Part shown: positions 8,991 to 18,203 of the stretch, piece after piece
Layout of the letters: each line of letters starts with the position of its first letter
How positions within the stretch are numbered: position 1 is the first letter of the stretch
Program-made: the position numbers and the translations under genes
Source of the DNA: Sediminivirga luteola
GTDB taxonomy: Bacteria > Actinomycetota > Actinomycetes > Actinomycetales > Brevibacteriaceae
Direction of reading: 5' to 3'
Assembly: GCF_014639315.1 (NCBI RefSeq)
Contig: NZ_BMFY01000001.1
Coordinates: forward strand, 186,001 to 250,000
DNA length: 64,000 nt
The notes under the pieces: model-generated
What the model was told of the DNA's origin: nothing
Database searches by the model: none
The model's input: only the letters and a program-made list of their open reading frames with translations

Positions 8991-9047
8991 ATGCGTAAGA
9001 ACCTTGTCGTCGTCATTATGCAGCGCGCGGAGACCCCGCTCAGCTGA
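8991..9047 (+). CDS. ilvB leader peptide (attenuator peptide)
   Basis: An 18-codon reading frame encoding MRKNLVVVIMQRAETPLS. The run Leu-Val-Val-Val-Ile consists of exactly the three end products of the pathway, which is the hallmark of a branched-chain attenuator peptide. Ribosome stalling at these codons when charged tRNA is scarce would favour read-through of the terminator that starts 21 bases after the stop. There is no Shine-Dalgarno sequence, in line with a leaderless start. Similar short leader peptides precede ilvB in Corynebacterium glutamicum and Streptomyces. The coding function is inferred from composition and position. Confidence 0.9.
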   Translation: MRKNLVVVIMQRAETPLS

Positions 9048-9067
9048 CGCAGACGACGTCCCGCGCG

Positions 9068-9100
9068 CCCTTTCGAAGAAAACTTCGGAAGGGTTTTTTT
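9068..9100 (+). terminator. ilvB attenuator terminator
   Basis: Stem CCCTTTCGAAG / CTTCGGAAGGG (11 bp, one G-U pair), loop AAAA, followed directly by seven T residues: a textbook rho-independent terminator between the leader peptide and ilvB. The GTCGTCGTC stretch of the leader (about 9005-9013) can pair with GACGACG just before the terminator (about 9052-9058), providing a possible alternative fold. Confidence 0.9.
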
Positions 9101-9142
9101 ATGCCGAGTTGCACAACGAGTCATGGCGGTGACCACGACGAA

Positions 9143-9160
9143 CACCCCGCTCGCGGGGTG
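9143..9160 (+). promoter_or_regulatory. Short perfect hairpin in the ilvB leader
   Basis: CACCCCG / CGGGGTG stem with a CTCG loop, without a T-run. It lies between the attenuator and the second terminator-like hairpin and may take part in RNA refolding. Confidence 0.5.
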
Positions 9161-9177
9161 CTGTGACAGTACGGGAA

Positions 9178-9200
9178 CCGGACCTCAAGTCCGGCTTTTT
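9178..9200 (+). terminator. Second terminator-like hairpin before ilvB
   Basis: Stem CCGGAC / GTCCGG with loop CTCAA, followed by CTTTTT, ending 26 bases before the ilvB ATG. Its position downstream of the classical attenuator suggests a second decision point or a backup terminator. Confidence 0.65.
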
Positions 9201-9226
9201 CGTAAGAGGAACTGTGAGGAGTTTCG

Positions 9227-11184
9227 ATGGCCAGGACGTCAGGCCCGCAGCCTGCTGCCCAGGACAGGGCTGAGCAGTCTGAACTGCCCGGGCAGCCGGC
9301 ACCTGAGGGCGCTGCGGCGAGCCGCCTGCGCGCGGCTCCCTCCCCGGCGAAGATCGCGACCAGGAGCGCCCAGCACGGCGGTCCCGCCCACCTCGGTGCG
9401 GTACGGGACCAGGGGCGGCGCGAACCCGAGATCCTGAGCGGCGCTCAGGCGGTCGTACGCAGTCTCGAACTGCTCGGGGTCGACACCGTCTTCGGCCTTC
9501 CCGGCGGGACCATCCTCCCGACCTACGATCCGCTGATGGACTCGGAGTCCATCCGGCACATCCTGGTCCGGCACGAGCAGGGCGCCGGGCACGCCGCGGA
9601 AGGATACGCCGCGGCCACCGGCCGGGTCGGCGTGTGCATCGCCACCTCGGGTCCCGGTGCGACCAACCTCATCACCGCCATCGCCGATGCCCATATGGAC
9701 TCCGTGCCGCTGGTGGCCATCACCGGTCAGCAGGCCTCCCACCTCCTGGGCACGGATGCCTTCCAGGAAGCGGACATCGTCGGTATGACGATGCCGGTCA
9801 CCAAGCACTCCTTCCTGGTGACCCGCACCGAGGACATCCCGCAGGCCATCGCCCGTGCCTTCCACATCGCCTCCTCCGGCCGTCCCGGCCCGGTCCTGGT
9901 GGACATCACCAAGGACGCGCAGGTGAAGACGTCCGAGTTCCGCTGGCCGGAGAACATCGAGATGCCTGGCTACCGGCCAGTGATGCGCCCGCATTCCAAG
10001 CAGATCCGCGAGGCGGCTCGCCTGATCGCCGGGGCGCGCCGCCCGGTGCTCTACGTGGGCGGCGGCGTGATCCGAGCCGGCGCCCACGAGGAACTCCGCC
10101 GCCTGGCGGAGCTGGCCCGGATCCCGGTGACGACCACGCTGATGGCGCGCGGGGCCTTCCCCGACTCCCATCCGCAGCACCTGGGCATGCCCGGCATGCA
10201 CGGCTCCGTCCCGGCGGTGGTGAGCATCCAGAAGTCCGATCTGCTCATCGCCGTGGGATCCCGCTTCGACGACCGGGTCACCGGGGAGCTCTCCAGCTTC
10301 GCGCCCCGGGCGACGGTCATCCACGCCGATATCGACCCGGCCGAGATCTCCAAGAACCGGCACGCCGATGTGCCCATCGTCGGCGATGCGCGCGAGGTCC
10401 TGGCCCAGCTCTCCGAAGAACTGGAGAACTCCTGGCCGGAGGCGCTCCAGGACCGCCGCGAGGCGTGGTGGGCGCAGCTGGACCAGCTCAAGGAGACCTA
10501 TCCGCTGGGCTACGAGTCCAAGGACGAGGCCTGCGATCCGCAGTACGTCATCCAGCGAATCAGCGCGCTGACCGGCCCGGAGGCGGTGTACACCGCAGGG
10601 GTCGGCCAGCACCAGATGTGGGCCGCGCAGTTCGTCAGCTACGAGCGGCCCCGCTCCTGGCTGAACTCCGGCGGCCTGGGCACCATGGGCTACTCGGTGC
10701 CGGCGGCGATGGGCGCCAAGGTGGGGGAGCCGGACCGCGTGGTGTGGGCCATCGACGGTGACGGCTGCTTCCAGATGACCAACCAGGAGCTGGCCACCTG
10801 CGTGATCAACAACATCCCGATCAAGGTCGCCATCATCAACAACTCATCGCTGGGCATGGTCCGGCAGTGGCAGACGCTGTTCTACAACGGCCGCTACTCC
10901 AACACCGACCTGAACACCGGCCCGGACACCATTCGCGTGCCGGACTTCGTCAAGCTCGCCGAGGCCTACGGCTGCGCCGGGCTGCGCTGCGAGACGAACG
11001 AGGACATCGACGACACCATCCGCAAGGCGCTGGAGATCAACGACCGGCCGGTCGTGGTGGACTTCACCGTGCACCGCGACGCGATGGTGTGGCCGATGGT
11101 CGCCGCGGGCGTGAGCAACGACGAGATCCAGTACGCCCGCGGCGTGCGCCCGCAGTTCGACGGCTTCGAGGAGGAAGAGCAGGG

Positions 11185-11188
<4 letters not shown>
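9227..11188 (+). CDS. ilvB: Acetolactate synthase large (catalytic) subunit
   Basis: TPP- and FAD-dependent enzyme that condenses two pyruvates, or pyruvate with 2-ketobutyrate, in the first common step of valine/leucine and isoleucine synthesis. 653 aa. Domains in order: N-terminal TPP-binding ([20 protein letters not shown] with the catalytic Glu), central domain, C-terminal TPP domain ([28 protein letters not shown]). The first 68 residues are an extra Ala/Pro/Gln-rich extension before the conserved start ([15 protein letters not shown]). ATG 9227 follows a TGAGGAG ribosome site. The stop overlaps ilvN (ATGA). Expression is probably controlled by the leader-peptide attenuator upstream. Confidence 0.97.
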
Positions 11189-12797
<1,609 letters not shown>

Positions 12798-12920
12798 GGC
12801 CCCGGAATCCCGCGCACAGGCTGGGTACCGGGTGGGGGCTGTCAGGCCCCGTGGCGATTTCCTCGCCGCGGGTCCGCCGGTCGCCGCCCGGTATCCGGCT
12901 TGTCCCGTGCGTGGGCGAGC

Positions 12921-12990
12921 GACAGAACCACACGTAAGTGACGAAACGACACCGTAGACGGTGTGGTCCTGTCACTCAGGTGTGGTTTTC
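12921..12990. repeat. Dispersed palindromic element, family 2, copy A
   Basis: Four copies of a motif close to GACAGAACGACAC: direct at 12921-12933 and 12940-12952, inverted at 12961-12973 and 12980-12990. The two arms together form an imperfect hairpin of about 30 bp. It aligns along its whole length with 14677-14749 on the other side of the acetyltransferase gene. No T-run. Possibly a protein-binding array or a small mobile palindrome. Confidence 0.75.
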
Positions 12991-13089
12991 CGTACGTGCG
13001 GAGCTGCCCGGAACCGACCTTGCGAGGGAGCTGCCGGAGGCGTCGCCGCTTGATTCCGTTGCCGGTGCTGGGCACGCGGCCGGCGCCTA

Positions 13090-13095
13090 TAGGCT
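13090..13095 (+). promoter_or_regulatory. -10 hexamer of the Eis-like gene (leaderless geometry)
   Basis: TAGGCT ends six bases before the ATG at 13102 and no ribosome site is visible, so the mRNA probably starts at the initiation codon. Confidence 0.5.
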
Positions 13096-13101
13096 GACCT
13101 C

Positions 13102-14409
13102 ATGCCAGAACCCCAGCACGACTACCGTTTCGAGACCTTTCCCGCCGCGCTGGACCCCGCCAGCACCGAAGGGGACCCGGACGCGCGCACCGCCGCGTTC
13201 GTGCGCGCCGTGCGGGCCGGCTTCTACGACAGCGAACCGGACGCGGAACGACTGCGGAGCATGGCCGCATCCTTCGTCGCCGACCACCAGATGCTCACCG
13301 CGGCCTACCCCGCCAGCGCCCCGGAAGGAGCCCTGAGCGCGGAGGTCCCGGTCGCCACCTTCGTGACCTTTGGCAAGCGCATCAACACCGGCCATGGGCG
13401 GCAGCTCGGCGCGCACCTGATCACCGGCGTCACGGTCCGGCCCACCCATCGGCGCCGCGGCTTGCTGCGCAGGCTGATGGAGACGGACCTGCGCGCCGCG
13501 GCGGCTGCGGGCAAGCCGCTGGCCGCCCTGACCGCCAGCGAGGGAAGCATCTACAGCCGCTTCGGCTTCGGCCCGGTGGAGTGGCAGTCCGAGATCGAGA
13601 TCGACGCCAGTCCCGGCCTGGCGTTCCGCGTCGAACCCAGCGGCCGCGTGGAACTGGCCGAACCGGCCGCGGTCAAGCGCCTGGCGCCGCAGATCTATGC
13701 CCGGTTCCAGGAACGCACGCCCGGCGCGCTCGAACGCAAGCACGCTTACTGGCGGATCATCAGCGGCGAACTCGACCCGGAGAGCGGCAAACCGGATCCG
13801 GCCGTGCGCGCGGCGGTGCACTACGACCCCGAGGGCGCCCCGGACGGCTATGTGACCTACAAGTTCACCGGCTGGGAGCCGCCGACGGTGAAGGTCATCG
13901 ACCTGATCGCCGTCAGCGACGAGGCGTACCGTTCGCTCTGGCAGTTCCTGGGCACGCTCGACCTCGTCCAGGTGATCCGTTACGGCGACGCCGCCCGGGA
14001 CAGCGCCTTGCCCTGGCTGCTGGCCGACGGCCGGCGGATGCGGACCAAGACCAGCGAGGATGGGGTCTGGCTGCGCCTGCTGGATCTTCCGGCGGCATTC
14101 GAGGGGCGAGGCTGGGGGCCGGTGTCAGCGACCCTGCGGCTGCGGGTGAGCGATCGCCTGGGATTCACAGCGGGTACCTGGGAACTCACCGTCGCCGACG
14201 GCACCGCGCGCGTCGAAGCACTCAGCGAGGACGCGCCCGCGGACCTCGCACTGGACACCGGCGACCTCGCTTCCCTCTACCTCGGCGGCGCCGATGCGGC
14301 CCTGCTGGCACGCGCGGGACGCCTGACCGAGCTGGCACCGGGTGCCGCGGTGCGTGCGCGATCGCTGCTGGCCCTGGAACGACCGCCCTACGCCCCGAGC
14401 CACTTCTGA
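13102..14409 (+). CDS. Eis-like GNAT acetyltransferase
   Basis: 435-aa protein of the Eis (enhanced intracellular survival) family: an N-terminal GNAT domain with the acetyl-CoA motif VTVRPTHRRRGLLRRLM (about residues 110-128), a second GNAT-like domain, and a C-terminal SCP2-like domain. It ends in Phe (PYAPSHF). In mycobacterial Eis the C-terminal Phe carboxylate acts in catalysis, and that feature is kept here. Eis enzymes acetylate amines of aminoglycosides, peptides or proteins; the natural substrate here is unknown. The gene stands alone between ilvC and serA and is flanked on both sides by the family 2 palindromic elements. A 16-bp tandem array begins right after its stop codon. Confidence 0.87.
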   Translation: MPEPQHDYRFETFPAALDPASTEGDPDARTAAFVRAVRAGFYDSEPDAERLRSMAASFVADHQMLTAAYPASAPEGALSAEVPVATFVTFGKRINTGHGRQLGAHLITGVTVRPTHRRRGLLRRLMETDLRAAAAAGKPLAALTASEGSIYSRFGFGPVEWQSEIEIDASPGLAFRVEPSGRVELAEPAAVKRLAPQIYARFQERTPGALERKHAYWRIISGELDPESGKPDPAVRAAVHYDPEGAPDGYVTYKFTGWEPPTVKVIDLIAVSDEAYRSLWQFLGTLDLVQVIRYGDAARDSALPWLLADGRRMRTKTSEDGVWLRLLDLPAAFEGRGWGPVSATLRLRVSDRLGFTAGTWELTVADGTARVEALSEDAPADLALDTGDLASLYLGGADAALLARAGRLTELAPGAAVRARSLLALERPPYAPSHF

Positions 14410-14580
14410 GTCAGCTCGGTTTTGAGTAGGCCCGGTTTTGAGGTGGCCCGGTTTTAAGTCGACCCGGTTCTGAGGTGGCCCGGCTTTGAGTCGAGCTGGT
14501 TTTGAGTCGAGCTGGTCTTGAGCTGAGCTGGTTTTGAGTCGAGCTGGTTTTGAGTCGAGCTGGTTTTGAGTCGAGCCGGC
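14410..14580. repeat. 16-bp tandem array, ten units plus a partial one
   Basis: Units such as GTCGAGCTGGTTTTGA repeat head to tail from 14410 to 14569, then decay. The first five units are diverged (GGTGGCCCGGTTTTAA type) and the last five nearly identical. The array starts directly after the acetyltransferase stop. It is AT-richer than its surroundings. Open frames across it encode only the repeat and are not credible genes. Confidence 0.9.
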
Positions 14581-14676
14581 GCCGCCTGGGGCCGGATGCG
14601 CCGCATCGGCGGGACGACATGTGAGTGACAGGACAACGAGTAAGCCGTGACGCGTAAGCGCCAGAACAATACCCCG

Positions 14677-14749
14677 GTGACAGAACGACACTGAGTGACA
14701 GAACGACACCGTCTACGGTGTTGTTCTGTCACTGGGGTGTCGTTTTCTG
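14677..14749. repeat. Dispersed palindromic element, family 2, copy B
   Basis: Direct copies GTGACAGAACGACAC at 14677-14691 and 14695-14709 (identical), then inverted copies at 14718-14732 (one mismatch) and 14737-14749 (two-base insertion). The result is a nested palindrome of about 73 bp. It matches copy A at 12921-12990. Confidence 0.8.
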
Positions 14750-14761
14750 CGACTTCGTCGG

Positions 14762-14945
14762 GCACGGGGCTTGGCCGCACGGGTTCACCGGGCACGGGTT
14801 CGGCCGCGTGAGACCGTGGGTGCCGCGCGTGTCCACCCCGCACGGGTTCGGCCGCGCGAGGCCGTTGGCGCCGCGCGGGTCCACCTCGCACGGGTTCGGC
14901 CGCGCGGTTTCACGGGCACGGGGCTCGGCCGCACGGGCGTCCGGC
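14762..14945. repeat. GC-rich repeat block, 48-bp period
   Basis: The segment GCACGGGTTCGGCCGCG recurs at about 14792, 14840 and 14888 with a 48-base period, and degenerate copies flank it on both sides. The spacer also recurs (GCCGCGCG-GTCCAC). No gene is visible here. Confidence 0.75.
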
Positions 14946-14974
14946 CAGACGGGTGCTCACATCCTGAGCCGGTT

Positions 14975-15003
14975 CGTGAAAGTATTCACAAGCTGGCTAC
15001 CAT
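14975..15003 (+). promoter_or_regulatory. Possible serA promoter with a small palindrome
   Basis: GTGAA-AGTA-TTCAC (14976-14989) is the only AT-rich patch in this region. TACCAT (14998-15003) could serve as -10 with CGTGAA 17 bases upstream. It lies about 140 bases before serA. Confidence 0.35.
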
Positions 15004-15140
15004 GGTCTGCGGGCCGCTCGCACCGGCCCGGGTCCCGGGGCAGGCGCGCGTGCAGCCGCCGCACCGGACCGTGATCACCGCACCAGCACCGCAGACGCCG
15101 GACCGCCCGCGCGGCCCGCACAGCCCAGGAGGCCCCAGCC

Positions 15141-16733
15141 GTGACCAAGCCCGTCGTGCTCATCGCCGAGGAGCTCTCGCCCGCCACAGTCGAGGCGCTC
15201 GGACCCGATTTCGACATCCGGCACGTCGACGGCACCGATCGCGCCGCCCTGCTGGCGGCACTCCCGGGGGCCCACGCGGTCCTGGTCCGCTCCGCCACCC
15301 AGGTCGACGCCGAGGCCATCTCAGCCGGCAGCACGCTGAAGATCATCGCGCGGGCCGGCGTCGGCCTGGACAACGTGGACGTCCCGGCCGCCACCGCCGC
15401 AGGCGTCATGGTGGTCAACGCCCCGACGTCCAACATCATCTCCGCCGCCGAGCTGACCATGGCGCACATTCTCTCCAGCGCGCGGAACCTCGCCTCCGGC
15501 AATGCCGCGCTCAAGGGCGGGCAGTGGAAGCGCAGCGCGTACACCGGCGTCGAGTTGTACGAGAAGACCCTGGGCATCATCGGCCTGGGACGCATCGGCG
15601 CCCTCGTCGCGCAGCGCGCGCAGGGCTTCGGCATGAAGCTGGTCGCCTACGACCCGTACATCTCCGACGCCCGCGCCGCGCAGATGGGCGTCACCTTGAT
15701 GAGCCTGGACGAGCTGCTGGCCGAATCGGACTTCATCACGGTGCACATGCCCAAAACCCCCGAGACCATCGGGCTCCTCGGCGCTGAGGCCTTCGCCAAG
15801 GTCAAGCCGTCCGTGCGCATCGTCAACGTCGCCCGCGGCGGCATCGTCGACGAGGAGGCCCTGGCCGACGCCATCCGCTCCGGTCGCGTCGCGGGAGCCG
15901 GCATCGACGTCTTCGCCACCGAGCCGACCACGAGCTCGCCGCTGTTCGATCTCGACGCCGTCTCCGTCACCCCGCACCTGGGTGCCTCCACGCACGAGGC
16001 GCAGGAGAAAGCGGGAGTCGCCGTGGCGCGTTCGGTCCGGCTGGCGCTCTCGGGGGAGCTGGTGCCCGATGCGGTCAACGTCGCCGGTGGTCAGATCGAC
16101 GCCGACGTCCGGCCCGGCATCCCGCTCGTGGAGCGCCTGGGTCGCGTGGTCACCGCCCTGGCGGACTCCTCGATCACGGCCCTCGACGTGGAGGTACACG
16201 GCGAGATCTCCGAGAAGGACGTCTCGGTCTTCAAGCTCGCCGCCCTCAAGGGCCTGTTCAAGGACGTCGTCTCCGAGCAGGTCTCCTATGTCAACGCGCC
16301 GGTCCTGGCCGAGCAGCGCGGCGTGGACGTGCGGCTGCTGCAGGACGCCCACGCCGACGGGTTCCGCAATGTGATCACCCTGCGGGCCTCCACCGCCAGC
16401 GGTGGCCGGATCTCCGTCTCGGGAACCCTCACCGGGCCCAAGCAGGTGCAGAAGCTCGTCGAGGTCAACGGCTTCGAACTGGAGATCCCGCTGACGGACT
16501 TCCTGCTGGTCTTCCTGTACGAGGATCGTCCCGGCGTGATCGGCCAGCTGGGCCAGTCGCTGGGCCGCAGCAACGTCAACATCGCCGGGATGCAGGTCTC
16601 CCGGACCGATGAGGGCGGTCTGGCGCTGTCCGTGCTCGCGGTGGACTCGCCGGTGCCGGCAGAGGTCGTCGCCGCGGTCGCGGGCGCCATCGACGCCACC
16701 GACGCCTCCTCGGTGGTGCTGACCGAGGACTGA
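15141..16733 (+). CDS. serA: D-3-phosphoglycerate dehydrogenase
   Basis: Catalyses NAD-dependent oxidation of 3-phosphoglycerate, the first step of serine synthesis. 530 aa: long form with substrate/NAD domains, an intervening regulatory domain (about residues 315-450) and a C-terminal ACT domain (LYEDRPGVIGQLGQSLG, residues about 458-530) for serine feedback. Seen: GLGRIGALVAQRAQGFG, catalytic Arg in NVARGGIVDEEAL, Glu in FATEPTT and His in TPHLGASTHEAQ. GTG start at 15141. Serine links to cysE at the window start and to the glycine end of the betaine module. Upstream lies a 730-bp region full of repeats. Confidence 0.96.
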   Translation: MTKPVVLIAEELSPATVEALGPDFDIRHVDGTDRAALLAALPGAHAVLVRSATQVDAEAISAGSTLKIIARAGVGLDNVDVPAATAAGVMVVNAPTSNIISAAELTMAHILSSARNLASGNAALKGGQWKRSAYTGVELYEKTLGIIGLGRIGALVAQRAQGFGMKLVAYDPYISDARAAQMGVTLMSLDELLAESDFITVHMPKTPETIGLLGAEAFAKVKPSVRIVNVARGGIVDEEALADAIRSGRVAGAGIDVFATEPTTSSPLFDLDAVSVTPHLGASTHEAQEKAGVAVARSVRLALSGELVPDAVNVAGGQIDADVRPGIPLVERLGRVVTALADSSITALDVEVHGEISEKDVSVFKLAALKGLFKDVVSEQVSYVNAPVLAEQRGVDVRLLQDAHADGFRNVITLRASTASGGRISVSGTLTGPKQVQKLVEVNGFELEIPLTDFLLVFLYEDRPGVIGQLGQSLGRSNVNIAGMQVSRTDEGGLALSVLAVDSPVPAEVVAAVAGAIDATDASSVVLTED

Positions 16734-16754
16734 CCGCAGGCCTCCGCGTGGCCG

Positions 16755-16799
16755 TATTATGAGACCCAGGTGCACCGCAGAATGAGACTGGCCTAGGCT
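16755..16799 (+). promoter_or_regulatory. Two -10-like hexamers before leuB
   Basis: TATTAT (16755-16760) would give a leader of about 40 bases. TAGGCT (16794-16799) ends six bases before the ATG at 16806 and would give a leaderless mRNA. No ribosome site is visible, which favours the second. Confidence 0.5.
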
Positions 16800-16805
16800 G
16801 GGCGC

Positions 16806-17846
16806 ATGAGCAGCTTCAAGATCGCAGTCCTGCCCGGCGACGGAATCGGTCACGAGGTCGTGCCCGAGGGCCTCAAGGTCTTCCGCGCCGCGCTCGCCGC
16901 CCACGCGCCCGGCACCCAGGTCGAGTACTCGGACTTCGACGCGGGAGCCGAGCGGTGGCACCGCACCGGCGAGACCCTCACCGACGAGGAGCTCGAGCAG
17001 CTGCGCGGCCACGACGCCATCTTCTTCGGCGCCGTCGGCGACCCGAACGTCCCCTCCGGCACCCTGGAGCGCGGGATCATCCTCAAGATGCGGTTCGGAT
17101 TCGAGCACGCGGTGAACCTGCGGCCGTCGAAGCTCTATCCCGGCGTCCGCTCCCCGCTGGCGGACCCGGGGGAGATCGACTTCCTCGTCGTCCGCGAGGG
17201 CACCGAGGGCGCCTACGCAGGTCAGGGCGGCTCGCTGCGCTACAACACGCCGCAGGAGGTGGCCAACGAGGTCACGGTCAACACCTGGTACGGCGTCGAG
17301 CGTGCCGTGCGGTACGCCTTCGCCCGCGCGCAGGAGCGCCGGAAGAAGCTGACCTACCTGCACAAGCACAACGTCATGGTCCACGCCGGGCACCTCTGGC
17401 GCCGGGTCGTGGAGCACGTCGGCCAGGAATACCCGGACGTCACGGTCAACTACGAGCACACCGATGCCGCGATGATCTACCTGGTGCAGGACCCGGGCCG
17501 CTACGACGTCATCGTCACGGACAATCTCTTCGGCGATATCGTCACCGATCTGGCCGCCGCCGTCACCGGCGGCATCGGCCTGGCCGCCAGCGGCAACCTG
17601 AACGTCGAGGGCACCGGGCCCAGCCTGTTCGAGCCCATCCACGGCTCCGCGCCGGACATCGCCGGCAAAGGCATCGCCGATCCCACCGCGAGCATCCTCT
17701 CCGCGGCGCTCATGGCCGGCCACCTGGGCCTGACACAGGTCGCCGAGGCCATCGACCGCGCGGTGGAGGAAGACCTCGCCGCTCGTGGCGATGCCGCGCG
17801 CGGCACCTCTGAGGTCGGCGACGCCATCGCCGCCCGGATCGGCTGA
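16806..17846 (+). CDS. leuB: 3-isopropylmalate dehydrogenase
   Basis: NAD-dependent oxidative decarboxylation of 3-isopropylmalate to 2-ketoisocaproate in leucine synthesis. 346 aa, the actinobacterial type. Seen: [23 protein letters not shown], the catalytic Tyr/Lys region ([11 protein letters not shown]), the metal aspartates in [16 protein letters not shown], and the NAD loop [19 protein letters not shown] related activity such as D-malate dehydrogenase is less likely given the leucine and isoleucine genes around it. A perfect 14-bp hairpin follows the stop. Confidence 0.95.
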   Translation: MSSFKIAVLPGDGIGHEVVPEGLKVFRAALAAHAPGTQVEYSDFDAGAERWHRTGETLTDEELEQLRGHDAIFFGAVGDPNVPSGTLERGIILKMRFGFEHAVNLRPSKLYPGVRSPLADPGEIDFLVVREGTEGAYAGQGGSLRYNTPQEVANEVTVNTWYGVERAVRYAFARAQERRKKLTYLHKHNVMVHAGHLWRRVVEHVGQEYPDVTVNYEHTDAAMIYLVQDPGRYDVIVTDNLFGDIVTDLAAAVTGGIGLAASGNLNVEGTGPSLFEPIHGSAPDIAGKGIADPTASILSAALMAGHLGLTQVAEAIDRAVEEDLAARGDAARGTSEVGDAIAARIG

Positions 17847-17880
17847 AGGCAGCCGGTCGCCCCCGCACACATGAGCCCGT

Positions 17881-17926
17881 CCCGGTCATCCGGCTGGCCC
17901 ACCCGATGTGCCGCCGGATGACCGGG
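17881..17926 (+). terminator. Strong hairpin after leuB
   Basis: Arms CCCGGTCATCCGGC (17881-17894) and GCCGGATGACCGGG (17913-17926) are perfectly complementary over 14 bp, with an 18-base loop, starting 34 bases after the stop. No T-run. Confidence 0.6.
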
Positions 17927-18203
17927 AGGAACCGCCTCACACCGCCTGCGTCCCGTCCGGGAAGGCAGGCGAGCGGCGCAGCCGAGGGAAGAAAGCCCTG
18001 TGCAGGCGCCGCGCACCACGACGGGCACCGTCACCCGGGCCGCACAGCCCGGCACGGTGGGCCTGGCTTCTCGACAGCACCGTCCCGCCGACTGCGCACG
18101 GGCCGGTGCTGCGCTAGTCTGAAGTGGCGTGGCCCACGTGTGGCTCTGCTGCACGTCCGGCAAGGACGCCACAGCCCGTATACACATTGAAAAGAGCAGC
18201 TAC
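17927..18203 (+). promoter_or_regulatory. ilvE upstream region with a -10-like box
   Basis: No gene is seen between the leuB hairpin and ilvE. TAGTCT (18115-18120) could be a -10 box, giving a leader of about 77 bases. An in-frame GTG at 18129 would add 25 residues to IlvE, but these have no match to the family N-terminus. Confidence 0.4.

Noticed and set aside
6017-9145. A 1042-aa open frame on the minus strand covering the PucR-type regulator and the whole M20 peptidase region
   Set aside because: Only the last 371 codons match a protein family. The upstream part is antisense to the M20 gene, a common effect in GC-rich DNA.
9123-9437. A second possible leader ORF starting ATG at 9123 before ilvB
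   Set aside because: It has no run of Leu/Val/Ile codons and runs into ilvB in another frame. The hairpins, not the frame, are the notable feature.
12921-12990. Rho-independent terminator of ilvC
   Set aside because: There is no T-run, it lies 124 bases after the stop, and the same element recurs after the acetyltransferase region in a different context.
14125-14891. Repeat-encoded proteins (16-residue repeats rich in LKTSS and LDSKP) across the tandem array
   Set aside because: They are only translations of the 16-bp array on the minus strand, in several frames, with no start context or family match.
14762-14945. CRISPR-like array
   Set aside because: The period is 48 bases but spacers are repeats too, arms are degenerate and no cas genes are near.
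15321-17870. An 849-aa open frame antisense to serA and leuB
   Set aside because: Composition is the mirror of the two real genes (His/Asp/Gly/Gln-rich), with no domain features; serA and leuB have full motif sets.
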